A stretch of 26,045 nt of DNA from positions 1 to 26,045 of the forward strand of contig JADFVM010000036.1 of the NCBI GenBank assembly GCA_015222555.1. The letters run 5' to 3'. Each line of letters begins with the position of its first letter. Within the stretch, counting starts at the first letter, position 1. Made by a program: the position numbers and the translations under genes. The notes below the pieces were generated by a model. That model did not search any database and was not told the origin of the DNA. It worked only from the letters and a program-made list of their open reading frames with translations. Positions 14,584 to 23,234 of this stretch are shown here, in pieces. This DNA is from Pseudomonadota bacterium (GTDB lineage: Bacteria; Desulfobacterota; JADFVX01).

Positions 14584-15681
14584 TCACATTCCCTGTTCCA
14601 TGGGAACACCACCGCGAAGAAGGTGTTTCTTTACATACTCTGATGTCATCGCCGCCAGCAGTGCACTGTAATTCAGGTAGAAGGAAAGTTCGTCCCCCAC
14701 GCGTATATCATCCGCTGCAGAAGTTGCATCAAGGACCAGGTATCCGCTCGAGGCACCAAGAATCGTAAGGTTTGGGGCGAGGGGTGTGATTCCCTCTACA
14801 TCCAAATCCTCCCGTCCTACGTTCAGAAGGGCCCGCTTCACATTACCCTGTTCCTCGAAGGTGGGGAGTTTTCCGAAGGCGTCTTCGCTCCGCACTCCCA
14901 CCGGCACGGATGGCTTCTCCTTAAGCTCCAGCACCTCGGCATGGAGGAGAAAGGCATCCTGGAAGGTATTTGGCCAGGCCCTTCGATGCGTGGTTTCACG
15001 CCCCAGCAGGATGGCCTCTCCGATCCGTGCATGATTGACCCGTCTCGGCATCCCTCCCGAGGCAATCAGTTCGAGGCCGCTCGAATTGGCCCCTGAGATC
15101 CACTTGAGTGTAAGGCCGAACTTCTTCTCTATCTCCCGGGCCAGTTCGACAAGCTGGTTCATTTTCTCCTCAGAGGGAACGACACCACCGAAGCAGGCGA
15201 GGTTTGTTGCAAGACCTGAGATGCGTATGCCGGGAAGCTCGACCGCCTCTTTAACGAAAGGAAGTAGATCATCGGGCCATATCCCCTCGCGCAGGTCACC
15301 GAGATCGACCATGAGGAGCACATCAACGATGCGGTCACGCCGGCAGGCCGCCTCCGACAGACCGGCCAGTACGGATATTTCCGAATTGAGGCTCACATCA
15401 ACCGCATCTACAACCTCCTCCACCCCCGATAGTGGCGGTAGCCGGAGCAGCATGTATGAGGTGTGTATACCCGCACCTTTCAAGCGGTGGATGTTTTCCA
15501 TGCGCGAGTCTGCAATGGAGGAGACACCACCGCGCAGCATCGCCTTTGCTACCTCGGGGTGACCGCAGGTGACCTTGGTAACCCCCGTCACCTCGATGCC
15601 ATGCTCTCTGCAGAGGCCGACGATGGTGCGGGCATTGTGCTCGATCTTGTCGAGGTCGATTGTCAGGTAGGGGTGGGACAT
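14584..15681 (-). CDS. orr: Ornithine racemase
   Basis: Orr converts L-ornithine to D-ornithine, the first step of oxidative ornithine fermentation. It is a 365-residue alanine-racemase-like PLP enzyme. Motifs seen are TIDLDKIEHNAR at the N-terminus, GVTKVTCGHPEVAKAML with the likely PLP lysine, SGANSSGLELIASG and RIGEAILLGRET. The ATG at 15681 is chosen because family members begin directly with the DLDKI strand; an in-frame GTG at 15705 would add eight residues and overlap oraE by 20 bp. A GGAGG lies about 12 nt upstream. It lies between oraE and alr in the operon. A related YhfX-like racemase would be the alternative, but the context makes ornithine the substrate. Confidence 0.9.
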   Translation of the reverse strand: MSHPYLTIDLDKIEHNARTIVGLCREHGIEVTGVTKVTCGHPEVAKAMLRGGVSSIADSRMENIHRLKGAGIHTSYMLLRLPPLSGVEEVVDAVDVSLNSEISVLAGLSEAACRRDRIVDVLLMVDLGDLREGIWPDDLLPFVKEAVELPGIRISGLATNLACFGGVVPSEEKMNQLVELAREIEKKFGLTLKWISGANSSGLELIASGGMPRRVNHARIGEAILLGRETTHRRAWPNTFQDAFLLHAEVLELKEKPSVPVGVRSEDAFGKLPTFEEQGNVKRALLNVGREDLDVEGITPLAPNLTILGASSGYLVLDATSAADDIRVGDELSFYLNYSALLAAMTSEYVKKHLLRGGVPMEQGM

Positions 15682-15685
15682 TGCT

Positions 15686-17881
15686 CTAACCGGCCTCCTC
15701 GTCACGAAGTGTTCTTACCAGGAAGCTGGCCACATCACGTCCCGTCGCCCCGCGGCCGAACCCGGCATTCATACCGCATTCACGGGCCAACTGGTCCGTC
15801 ACCTGCGTCCCCCCGGCAACTAGCAAGAGGCGATCCCGCAGGTTACGCTCCCTTGCGAGCTCATCGAGACGCCGCATATGCCCCTTGTGGACGTCTGCGT
15901 GGGTTACTATGGTCGAGATAATAACGGCACGCGCACCTGTCTCCTCAGCCGCAGCCATCACTCCCTCGATCGGTACCGAGGTACCCAGGTTATGACAGTG
16001 GAAGCCGTACTTCTCGATGCCGCCGTGCTTGATATCGAGGATCTCGTGAAGTCCCACAGAATGCTCATCCTCTCCCACCGTGGCAGCTACCACGTGAATG
16101 CCGCGGGGGCGCACCCATGCCTCAATCTCGGCATCGGTGAGCGGCTCCTCACGCTCAGTTTCCGGGAACTCGTCCCTCCTGACGGCCACATCGAGCACCC
16201 CCTTGATCTCGAAGAGGCTCCCCTCGGCCGGATGCATGATCCGCCGGCTTATCACCTCAGGCGTTTGAAGCCCCATACGCCTTGCCATCTCGAGCGCCGC
16301 CGCCTCGGCTATCTGCGGTTTATCGGGGACAAAGAGGGTCACGCAGACAAGGCCGTCGCCATGCCTTTCTACCTCGGGCCTCAGCAGACCGGCTGCCCGC
16401 TCTGCCATCGGTCGTTTGAGGCGCCTCTCCACATTGTCCTCGGGGTCCAGCTCATCAATGTACTGGATCTTCGAGGGGTCGCAGAGGGTGCAGCCGCCGT
16501 AGTCGCTGCAGGCCTTCCCCTCCCCCCGGGCGTAGATGTTGTCGCCGAAGTGACTGCAGACCGGTGCCCCGTAGTCTGGTTCACGGGGGATGACGGTTCC
16601 AGCACCGTCGCCCCCCTCCGCATCGCGCACGATCCCGTCCCCTCTACGCTCGGGAAAGTAGCCCGAGTCTACAAATTGACCTCCCTCTACGGCGGCATAG
16701 TATCCCCCACCCTCCAAAATATCCTCCAGGAAGAGGACGGCTCGCTCCTTCATCTCCCTCACCTCCTCTCCCATAATTCCATCCTTTTTTAGCTCTATCT
16801 GCTCCATCAGGCCGTCAAGACCCATGAGGGTCTGCCGAGCCGTATTTACCCCCGCCACATTGTTGTAGTGCCATGGGATGTTCCGCCCCTCATCGGGCGT
16901 GATGGTGCTCTGGATGTCGGTGGGGGTGAGACGCGAGATCATCGTATCGAGCACATGGGTGATGGTCGTCTCCATGGTGTCGGTCTCCATGTATCGCGTG
17001 TTCTGCTGTGCACGGAACCTGAAGCCCTGGAATACCTCGCGCAGTGCGACGGCGTAGGGAAGATCGAGGCGCAGCTTTGGCGCCGGAGGCGCTGTTGGAG
17101 GTACGGTGGAGAGTGCGATCAGATCGGCCTGCATGCCGGCGGCCAGCGAATAGGCGCAGTTGATCGCGTGCTGCACAAAGAGTTCCGGCGTCACCTTCCA
17201 CGCCTCCTTGGCGGTGGCATTGGCGTTATGCGCCCCGTCGAGCTGGAGGATGTCGCCATCGGCCAGGACCCTCTTGGCCTCGGCAGCATCGACGAAGGAG
17301 CGGTGCATGTTGATGTCGCGATAGAGGACGTTATACTGGGGGTCCTGATGCGCCCCGTTTACCCCCTCCTCGGCGAAGAGAACGGCCATCTCCGGCCCCG
17401 CCAGGCCGCTCACGTAGGAGTGGAAGTTGATGGGCCTCCCCACCTCCTCCTCGATCGCATCGAGGGCCTTTCGGGTTGCCCGGATCTGCTTTCTCGTGAC
17501 AGGGATGCCACCAACCCCCTCGGGTGTCCCCTCGATGAGCCCGTCGATATGGGACTGCCCCGTTGTGCGGATGACCATGATGTGGTCGGCACCGTGCCAG
17601 GCGGCCATCCGCATGCGGCGCAGGTCGTCCTCGAAGCGACCGGAGGCGATCTCCGTGGTGATGACAAGGTCGCACTGCGGATCTACATTGCCGAAGTAAT
17701 GTGCGGCAGGCAGGGGAACAGAATTTTTCAGGTTTTCAGAAGTGTCCTTGTAGACAAAAGGGCCGATCTTCTGGTCCTCCACCTTCTTGCGCCAGGTCCA
17801 GCCTTTACGCCTGGGACAGTATTTATCGAGGTCCTTGAGGACTTCCCGAATATCAATCTTTTCATCACTTGAGAGCTTCAT
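15686..17881 (-). CDS. oraE: D-ornithine 4,5-aminomutase large subunit OraE
   Basis: This is the catalytic subunit of the adenosylcobalamin- and PLP-dependent enzyme that moves the terminal amino group of D-ornithine to C4, giving (2R,4S)-2,4-diaminopentanoate. It has 731 residues, the family length. The N-terminal two thirds form the barrel domain. The C-terminal Rossmann domain carries the cobalamin motif DxHxxG as DEHSVG, with His607 as the expected lower ligand of cobalt. Eleven residues later Lys618 (in LDIKHGG) matches the PLP lysine; the same His-to-Lys spacing is known in the Clostridium sticklandii enzyme (His618, Lys629). The start overlaps oraS by 4 bp (ATGA), which fits balanced synthesis of the two subunits. 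Confidence 0.96.
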   Translation of the reverse strand: MKLSSDEKIDIREVLKDLDKYCPRRKGWTWRKKVEDQKIGPFVYKDTSENLKNSVPLPAAHYFGNVDPQCDLVITTEIASGRFEDDLRRMRMAAWHGADHIMVIRTTGQSHIDGLIEGTPEGVGGIPVTRKQIRATRKALDAIEEEVGRPINFHSYVSGLAGPEMAVLFAEEGVNGAHQDPQYNVLYRDINMHRSFVDAAEAKRVLADGDILQLDGAHNANATAKEAWKVTPELFVQHAINCAYSLAAGMQADLIALSTVPPTAPPAPKLRLDLPYAVALREVFQGFRFRAQQNTRYMETDTMETTITHVLDTMISRLTPTDIQSTITPDEGRNIPWHYNNVAGVNTARQTLMGLDGLMEQIELKKDGIMGEEVREMKERAVLFLEDILEGGGYYAAVEGGQFVDSGYFPERRGDGIVRDAEGGDGAGTVIPREPDYGAPVCSHFGDNIYARGEGKACSDYGGCTLCDPSKIQYIDELDPEDNVERRLKRPMAERAAGLLRPEVERHGDGLVCVTLFVPDKPQIAEAAALEMARRMGLQTPEVISRRIMHPAEGSLFEIKGVLDVAVRRDEFPETEREEPLTDAEIEAWVRPRGIHVVAATVGEDEHSVGLHEILDIKHGGIEKYGFHCHNLGTSVPIEGVMAAAEETGARAVIISTIVTHADVHKGHMRRLDELARERNLRDRLLLVAGGTQVTDQLARECGMNAGFGRGATGRDVASFLVRTLRDEEAG

Positions 17882-18228
17882 ATGGGCAGCTCCTCCCAGT
17901 AGCGACCCTCCAGAAGAGCGGCTCCCGCCTCCCGGACAGAGATCCCCTTTGACTTTGCCAGTTCCAGAATTATACGGCCTGCACCGTGACCGAGAAGGGC
18001 TCGCTCATGCATCTTTGCAACGAGTGCTTTGGCATCTACACTGGAGAATCCCATGCGCAGCAACACCGAGCGTTCGATGGATGGCGTCGTATGGGTACGC
18101 GCTTCCTCGATGAGCGGCTCAGTAATTTTATCGACGAGGCTCCAGAAGTAGCTGTGGAGCTCCTCATCGGACATGGCACGCAGCCGCTCGCGGCGCGAGG
18201 CGAAATCATCCCCTCTTTCCAAACTCAT
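17878..18228 (-). CDS. oraS: D-ornithine 4,5-aminomutase small subunit OraS
   Basis: This is a 116-residue helical protein with the family pattern DDFASRRERLRAMSDEELHSYFW near the N-terminus and LLRMGFSSVDAKALVAKM followed by GHGAGRIILELAKSKG. It forms the heterotetramer with OraE. A GGAGGT a few bases upstream marks the ATG at 18228, which lies 23 bp inside the end of ortB. Its stop overlaps the oraE start. Length and order agree with oraS-oraE pairs in amino-acid-fermenting anaerobes. Confidence 0.94.
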   Translation of the reverse strand: MSLERGDDFASRRERLRAMSDEELHSYFWSLVDKITEPLIEEARTHTTPSIERSVLLRMGFSSVDAKALVAKMHERALLGHGAGRIILELAKSKGISVREAGAALLEGRYWEELPI

Positions 18229-19624
18229 CGATTACCTCCTGAACATAGCTTTGATTGGTCCGGGTCTCTTCGGCTAAAAACTCGATATCAATATGGTCGG
18301 GCACTTTACCTTCAGGGAGCTGCTCGACGGCATTTTTCAGATAGGAGCGGCGGAGATGATCGAGGTCGACATCGACAACAGCAATCTGCGACGGATGCTC
18401 GGGGATCACGATCGTCCGGCCCGGCCTGTTATCTTTGGGATCACCGCGCATAACATCGATCCCCATCTGCTTTGCCAGTTTGAGCTGGGCCAGTGGGTGC
18501 TTACCCGCGCCGGTGTACTCCGTCTCCTGCACCACCACAATTCGCTCCTCATCGAGTTCCCGTGCGATGGCAAAGGCCGCCGCCAGCGACGTATTGCCTG
18601 CGGGACCCCGCTCCAACCCCTCCAACTCCGCCAAGATCTGTGTCATGTAAAAGACCTCCCCCTGACTCACGGTGACAAAACGATCCATGTAGCGCAGCGG
18701 TCGTGCTGCATTACGGGGCACGTCGGCACGGTCCGGCCAAGTGGTGAAAGGGATGGAAAAGCCCGTGTGACCGGTAGTAAAGGATTTCCGGTTAAAATCG
18801 TGATCTGACGCCATGTGCAGCCCCGAAAGATCGACACTTGCCGCAATCATCTCTGTCTTGGTAGCACCGGCCTTTATAAGTCCCCGGGCCGTGCCCGTCA
18901 CATTTCCGCCACCGGCATGGGTGGCGATTACTACATCGGGAAAGCGTCCCGCGAGATCCTTCATCTGGTGGGCAAGCTCGTAGCCCAGCGTCTCTATGCC
19001 GAGGATCGAATAGGGAGTATAGAGGGAGGCGTTGAACCAGCCCGTCTCCTTGAGTACCTGAAGGAATACATAGAACAGTTCAGGGCCTACCGACAGGCGG
19101 ATTACCTCTGCACCGTAGGCCTCGCAGGCCCGGGTTTTTTCGGCAATTTCAGGCTGTGCAACGCCATGACTGTCGAAGGCCTCTTGCACGACGATGCATT
19201 TAAGACCTGCCTTGGCCGCCTGGGAAGCCACGGCGGCGCCGTAGTTACCGCTTGTCGCAGCGGCAACTCCTTCATAGCCACGTTTTTTTGCCTCACAGAC
19301 CGAAAGTGAGGCACGGCGGTCCTTGAATGAGCCCGATGGATTGGCGGCCTCGTCCTTGACGAAAATGCGCGCCCCTTTGCCCGGTTTTGCAAGGGCGCGG
19401 ACGAGTTCGGTAATGTTCTTGAGTTCTACAAGCGCTGTGTTGCCAACGGCCGTTTGTGACTGTACCTGGCGCACCTTATCTATATCGTAGCCTGTATCGG
19501 CGAGGAGCCTTTCGTAGTCAAAGGCCAGCAATCCTGTTGAGTATTTCGCATAATCGAGCCCGACTGAGGTCCGCATGATCTCTTCTCTTTGGGCCATAAT
19601 CTCCTGGTAGCTTTCCCGGCTCAT
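18206..19624 (-). CDS. ortB: 2-amino-4-oxopentanoate thiolase subunit OrtB
   Basis: This is the PLP-binding subunit of the thiolase that splits (2R)-2-amino-4-oxopentanoate with CoA into acetyl-CoA and D-alanine. It belongs to the threonine-synthase-like fold-type II family; the PLP lysine is Lys101 in NPSGSFKDRRA, and the phosphate-binding loop is ATSGNYGAAVA. The ATG at 19624 (MSRESYQEIM) gives 472 residues and follows the ortA stop by one base; an in-frame upstream start at 19666 would add 14 residues that lie inside ortA and is unlikely. AAGGTG in the end of ortA serves as ribosome site. Confidence 0.93.
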   Translation of the reverse strand: MSRESYQEIMAQREEIMRTSVGLDYAKYSTGLLAFDYERLLADTGYDIDKVRQVQSQTAVGNTALVELKNITELVRALAKPGKGARIFVKDEAANPSGSFKDRRASLSVCEAKKRGYEGVAAATSGNYGAAVASQAAKAGLKCIVVQEAFDSHGVAQPEIAEKTRACEAYGAEVIRLSVGPELFYVFLQVLKETGWFNASLYTPYSILGIETLGYELAHQMKDLAGRFPDVVIATHAGGGNVTGTARGLIKAGATKTEMIAASVDLSGLHMASDHDFNRKSFTTGHTGFSIPFTTWPDRADVPRNAARPLRYMDRFVTVSQGEVFYMTQILAELEGLERGPAGNTSLAAAFAIARELDEERIVVVQETEYTGAGKHPLAQLKLAKQMGIDVMRGDPKDNRPGRTIVIPEHPSQIAVVDVDLDHLRRSYLKNAVEQLPEGKVPDHIDIEFLAEETRTNQSYVQEVIDEFGKRG

Positions 19625-19625
19625 A

Positions 19626-19934
19626 TTACACCTTATCCTTGCATAAGAGCTTACGCACCTCGTCACCGATTGTTAAAAGTTCCGGAATGGGGGGGCCAAA
19701 GCTGTGACTGTAGGCGGGATTGACCTCTTTGAGGGTCCCCCGCAGGATACGGCCCGTCGCTGTTTTAATCTCCGCCTCGTCACCAGGGGAGGCGGGAGCC
19801 ACGAGAAAGCCCTTCGCCCGCATCTCCAGGGGGACCTGCTTCGTATCGTCGGGGACCTGTGGCGCCCTTTCCCCGGCTGCCATGACGATGCCCTGGATCT
19901 CCACCCAAGAGCTTTTTGCAATCAGATCAGTCAT
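19626..19934 (-). CDS. ortA: 2-amino-4-oxopentanoate thiolase subunit OrtA
   Basis: This is the 102-residue small partner of OrtB. It shows the family pattern of an N-terminal strand WVEIQGIVM, APQVPDDTKQVPLEMRAKGFL, then GDEAEIKTATGRILRGTL and NPAYSHSFG, and has an overall beta-rich fold. AAAGGAG lies 6 to 8 nt before the ATG. The gene starts 4 bp after ord ends and is followed by ortB after one base, so all three are translated in series. Confidence 0.93.
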   Translation of the reverse strand: MTDLIAKSSWVEIQGIVMAAGERAPQVPDDTKQVPLEMRAKGFLVAPASPGDEAEIKTATGRILRGTLKEVNPAYSHSFGPPIPELLTIGDEVRKLLCKDKV

Positions 19935-19938
19935 ATCT

Positions 19939-21048
19939 TTACTCCTTTAGTCTTTTCCCGATAAAATTGCGTACATCTCCCAGCATGGCGGCGGGGACGG
20001 GCAGGTCCGCCATGTTGTAAAGCCCCGGCGCCGCATTCAGCATCCGGGGGATCATGTTTACAGCCAGGGCGACTGTTCCCATTCCCCCGGGGATCTCCGG
20101 GCTGCCGCCGATACGGATATCCGGCGTCCCCTTGATCTCGATCGTGTCCCCCGTCTCGACCTCCTCGAGATGTGGATGGATCTGCTGGGGATGATCGAGG
20201 GTAATGACGGGCTTCCCCTCTTGGTAGGCAATGGCACTGTGGTAACACCCGGCCACCTGCCCTGGCTCGACGGTGACGAAAGGCGTTTCACGCCTGACCT
20301 TGGAAATGATAGGTTCGCGCCTCTCCTCGATCCTTTCAATCTCCCAGCCGATGGTGGCAGCAATCATCCCGATCGATTCGGCAAATCCGATGTGACCGAC
20401 GATTGTTCCATTCTCCAGCCCCTTACGGAATTCCTCCGGTGTGAGTCCTACTCCCTGGCTTTTTAATACGGTCGGCCCGTAGGGCGATAGATCGTTGACG
20501 CGCCTGGCAGTGATGGATTGGATGTGGGAGCAGACGCCCGTCAGGGTGATGATGAGAAGATCGAGTACGAAGCCGGGATTGATCCCCGTTCCCAGCACAG
20601 AGACGCCCTTATCAAGGGCAAGTTTCTGCAATGCTTCCGCGCATTCGGGAGAGCTGGCGGCGGGAAAGGCCATTTCCTCGGCAATAGAGATGACGCTGAC
20701 TCCGTGGCGTACAAGAGTCGAAATATCATCAACTGCATGGGCAACTTTCGAGCAGTTCGCCTGGATTGCTACATGCGGTCGGGTCTCGTCAATGATGGTG
20801 GCAAGGTCCGCACTGATGGGGATATTCAAGTCCCCGTCGACTCCTATCACCCGACTGAGATCGGCGCCGTCAAGGTCAGCTCTCCTGCTGCAGACAGCGA
20901 CAAGTTCCAGTCCCTCCTTCTCAAACACGAGACGGGCAATCCCCGATCCCATCTGCCCCGTTCCCAGGACAAGCACACGGACAGGATTGCCCCTGCGATA
21001 GATCTCTTTTTTCTCACCAGCTGACCATGATCTGTGAGTCGAAAACAA
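19939..21048 (-). CDS. ord: 2,4-diaminopentanoate dehydrogenase
   Basis: Ord oxidatively deaminates 2,4-diaminopentanoate to 2-amino-4-oxopentanoate with NAD+ or NADP+. The dinucleotide-binding loop is VLVLGTGQMGSGIA near the N-terminus, followed by HVAIQANCSKV, the GTGINPGFVLDLL motif and a C-terminal dehydrogenase domain. The given start is a TTG; it adds about 20 residues before the expected first strand, and the only other in-frame start seen is a GTG at 20976 that would cut into the Rossmann strand. No ATG is available, so the true start is uncertain. It is the first gene of the seven-gene ornithine operon and is divergent from arcB. Confidence 0.9.
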   Translation of the reverse strand: MFSTHRSWSAGEKKEIYRRGNPVRVLVLGTGQMGSGIARLVFEKEGLELVAVCSRRADLDGADLSRVIGVDGDLNIPISADLATIIDETRPHVAIQANCSKVAHAVDDISTLVRHGVSVISIAEEMAFPAASSPECAEALQKLALDKGVSVLGTGINPGFVLDLLIITLTGVCSHIQSITARRVNDLSPYGPTVLKSQGVGLTPEEFRKGLENGTIVGHIGFAESIGMIAATIGWEIERIEERREPIISKVRRETPFVTVEPGQVAGCYHSAIAYQEGKPVITLDHPQQIHPHLEEVETGDTIEIKGTPDIRIGGSPEIPGGMGTVALAVNMIPRMLNAAPGLYNMADLPVPAAMLGDVRNFIGKRLKE

Positions 21049-21087
21049 GGGGCCACCATTGGTTATCTTAATGTTTCAGGCAACACT

Positions 21088-21101
21088 TTCTTAAATAAGA
21101 A
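21088..21101. promoter_or_regulatory. Palindrome in the ord-arcB divergent region
   Basis: TTCTTA and TAAGAA flank AA, a perfect 6+2+6 inverted repeat. It overlaps the candidate -10 of the ord promoter on the minus strand (21100-21105), a position suited to a repressor. The AT-rich composition makes chance occurrence possible. Confidence 0.3.
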
Positions 21102-21129
21102 TATAAGACAATATTCCTTTAAAGTCCAA
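21100..21129 (-). promoter_or_regulatory. Candidate promoter of the ord-alr operon
   Basis: On the minus strand, TTGGAC (21129-21124) and TATATT (21105-21100) are spaced by 18 bp. The start would lie about 45 bp before the ord TTG. The -35 match is weak, so this is only the best candidate seen. Confidence 0.25.
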
Positions 21130-21175
21130 AAAGATTTTCGAAGAAGTCTGACTGCATAAATCAATGAGACATCAG

Positions 21176-21198
21176 TTATTGAGGTTTGAGATCAATAA
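21176..21198. promoter_or_regulatory. 7-bp inverted repeat upstream of arcB, candidate operator
   Basis: TTATTGA at 21176-21182 is the exact reverse complement of TCAATAA at 21192-21198. A further TCAAT at 21161-21165 adds a third half-site. The repeat ends 5 bp before the candidate arcB -35 at 21204, as for an activator or an ornithine-responsive regulator acting on both divergent operons. No regulator gene is in the window. Confidence 0.4.
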
Positions 21199-21203
21199 AT
21201 GGC

Positions 21204-21232
21204 TGGTTGCTTTACCATCCCGGTGCTATACT
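21204..21232 (+). promoter_or_regulatory. Promoter of arcBC (extended -10)
   Basis: TATACT at 21227-21232 is preceded by TGC, giving an extended -10, and TGGTTG at 21204-21209 is a weak -35 at 17 bp. The start would be near 21239, with a leader of about 60 nt that contains a small GAAGG/CCTTC hairpin before the strong GGAGG at 21289-21293. Confidence 0.5.
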
Positions 21233-21300
21233 ATTTTCGAGGTAACTATCAAGTAGAGCAGGGAGGTGACTGAAGGAGTCCCTTCGTCGGAGGTCTAACT

Positions 21301-22299
21301 ATGACTTTCAATCTGAAAAACCGCAACTTTCTAAAATTACTAGATTTTTCTCCTGAGGAAATCCGCTTTCTGTTGGAACTGTCAAAGGAACTTAAGGCGG
21401 CCAGGTATGCCGGCACCGAAAAACAGCGGCTTAAGGGGAAGAAAATCGCTCTCATCTTCGAGAAGACCTCCACCCGCACCCGCTGTGCCTTCGAAGTGGC
21501 TGCCTACGACCAGGGCGCCGATATTACCTACCTCGGTCCCACAGGCACCCAGATCGGGGTGAAGGAATCAATGAGGGACACGGCACGGGTGCTGGCAAGG
21601 ATGTACGATGCCATCGAGTACCGCGGCTTCGACCAGGAGACGGCCGAGGAACTGGGGCACCATGGCATCCCTGTTTGGAACGGTCTCACCACCGAGTTCC
21701 ACCCCACCCAGGTCCTGGCCGATCTCCTTACCATGATGGAGCACTCAACAAAATCCTTGCATGAGATTGCTTTCTGCTATCTCGGTGACGGCCACAACAA
21801 CATGGGTGATTCACTGCTCGTTAGCGCCGCCAAGATGGGGATGGACTTTCGGATGGCGGCACCGGCAACCTGCCAGCCCGTCCCCGAACTGGTGGTGCAG
21901 TGTCAGCAAATCGCCCGTCAGACCGGCGCCCGTCTGCTTATCACAGAGGATATTGCCACCGCCGTGAGAGACGTCGATTTCCTCTACACCGATGTATGGG
22001 TCTCCATGGGCGAGCCGGAATCGGTATGGGAAGATCGTATCAAGAGGCTTAAGCCCTATCAGGTGAATGGAAAACTCCTGGAGATGACCGGCAACAAGAA
22101 AGTAAAATTCATGCACTGTCTCCCCGCCTTTCATGATCGTAACACGAAGATAGGCGAGGATATCTACCAGAAGTACGGCCTGGAGGCGATGGAGGTGACC
22201 GACGACGTATTCGAGTCTGAAGCATCCATCGTCTTCGATCAGGCCGAAAACCGGATGCACACCATCAAGGCGGTGATGGTGGCCACCCTGGGGAGCTGA
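21301..22299 (+). CDS. arcB: Ornithine carbamoyltransferase, probably catabolic
   Basis: This is a 332-residue enzyme that links citrulline plus phosphate with ornithine plus carbamoyl phosphate. Carbamoyl-phosphate site: FEKTSTRTR with STRTR at 57-61, and HPTQ at 134-137. Ornithine site: DVWVSMGE at 231-238 and HCLP at 272-275. Closely following FHDRNTKIGEDIYQKYG and the direct link to carbamate kinase fit catabolic ArcB better than biosynthetic ArgF. GGAGG lies 7 nt before the ATG. Ornithine formed here would enter the divergent ord-alr pathway. No arcA is in the window, so citrulline may be imported or made elsewhere. Confidence 0.95.
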   Translation: MTFNLKNRNFLKLLDFSPEEIRFLLELSKELKAARYAGTEKQRLKGKKIALIFEKTSTRTRCAFEVAAYDQGADITYLGPTGTQIGVKESMRDTARVLARMYDAIEYRGFDQETAEELGHHGIPVWNGLTTEFHPTQVLADLLTMMEHSTKSLHEIAFCYLGDGHNNMGDSLLVSAAKMGMDFRMAAPATCQPVPELVVQCQQIARQTGARLLITEDIATAVRDVDFLYTDVWVSMGEPESVWEDRIKRLKPYQVNGKLLEMTGNKKVKFMHCLPAFHDRNTKIGEDIYQKYGLEAMEVTDDVFESEASIVFDQAENRMHTIKAVMVATLGS

Positions 22300-22301
22300 A
22301 G

Positions 22302-23234
22302 ATGCTTGTCGTAGTTGCCCTCGGTGGCAATGCCCTCCTTCGTCGCGGTGAGCCCCTCACTGCCGAAAATCAGCACCGCAACGTGAGAATTGCCGCCGAG
22401 GCACTAGCGCCGATTGCCCTTGAGCACGACCTGGTGATATCCCACGGCAACGGCCCGCAGGTTGGACTCCTGGCGCTGCAGGGGGCCGCATATAAGCCTG
22501 ACGAGGCTTACCCGCTTGATATCCTCGATGCGGAAACGGAGGGGATGATCGGCTACATGATCGAGCAGGAACTCGGCAACCTCCTCCCCGGCGAACGCCG
22601 CTGTGCAACACTACTCACCCAGATAGAGGTGGATCCCCAGGACCCCGCCTTCAAAGATCCCACAAAACCGATCGGGCCGGTCTACAGTAAAGAGGATGCG
22701 CTGAGACTTGCCGGAGAGCGGGGCTGGACCATCGCCCCCGATGGCGAGCTCTACCGCCGGGTGGTCCCTTCGCCGCGGCCTAAGAGTATCTTTGAACTGG
22801 GTGTAATTGAACTCCTGATCAGTCAGGGGATAATCGTTATCTGTGCAGGGGGAGGCGGCATTCCCACCGTCCGTCTTGAAGAGGGAAGGCTTATCGGTGT
22901 CGAGGCGGTGATTGACAAGGATCTGGCGAGTTCCCTTCTGGCGCGGGAACTGAAGGCGGATGCCTTCATCATGCTGACCGATGTTGATGCCATATGGAAG
23001 GAGTGGGGAGAACCCCATGCAAAAGCGATCCGGCGTATCTCTCCCGAAAATCTGCACGGAATCCCTTTCGCCGCTGGCTCGATGAGACCAAAGGTGGAGG
23101 CAGCTATAGAGTTTGTTGAAGCCACCGGCGGCATCGCTGGTATAGGAAGGATGGAGGACGCCGAGGCGATCCTGCGCGGTGAAGCCGGGACGGTAATCGC
23201 CCGGGACGTCAGTGACGTCGCCTTTTGGGATTAG
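22302..23234 (+). CDS. arcC: Carbamate kinase
   Basis: This is a 310-residue member of the amino-acid-kinase family that makes ATP from carbamoyl phosphate and ADP. Motifs are VVALGGNALLRRGEP at the N-terminus, ISHGNGPQVGLLALQ, the CAGGGGIP loop and the ATP-site region MLTDVDAIWKEWG. It starts 2 bp after arcB, so the two are co-translated and couple citrulline breakdown to substrate-level phosphorylation. Its end overlaps the 3' end of the convergent GTPase gene by 4 bp, and no terminator separates them. Confidence 0.96.
   Translation: MLVVVALGGNALLRRGEPLTAENQHRNVRIAAEALAPIALEHDLVISHGNGPQVGLLALQGAAYKPDEAYPLDILDAETEGMIGYMIEQELGNLLPGERRCATLLTQIEVDPQDPAFKDPTKPIGPVYSKEDALRLAGERGWTIAPDGELYRRVVPSPRPKSIFELGVIELLISQGIIVICAGGGGIPTVRLEEGRLIGVEAVIDKDLASSLLARELKADAFIMLTDVDAIWKEWGEPHAKAIRRISPENLHGIPFAAGSMRPKVEAAIEFVEATGGIAGIGRMEDAEAILRGEAGTVIARDVSDVAFWD

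Noticed and set aside
15878..17872. Long open frames on the plus strand opposite oraE (304 and 334 codons).
   Set aside because: They lie wholly antisense to oraE, whose product has clear catalytic motifs. High G+C with biased third positions creates long antisense frames, and their translations show no recognisable domain.
18206..19666. The longest possible ortB start at 19666.
   Set aside because: It would overlap ortA by 41 bp; the ATG at 19624 follows the ortA stop by one base and has an AAGGTG ribosome site.
21301..22299. Reading the carbamoyltransferase as biosynthetic ArgF.
   Set aside because: It is directly coupled to carbamate kinase and divergent from ornithine degradation genes, and no arginine biosynthesis gene is near. 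The catabolic role is still an inference.
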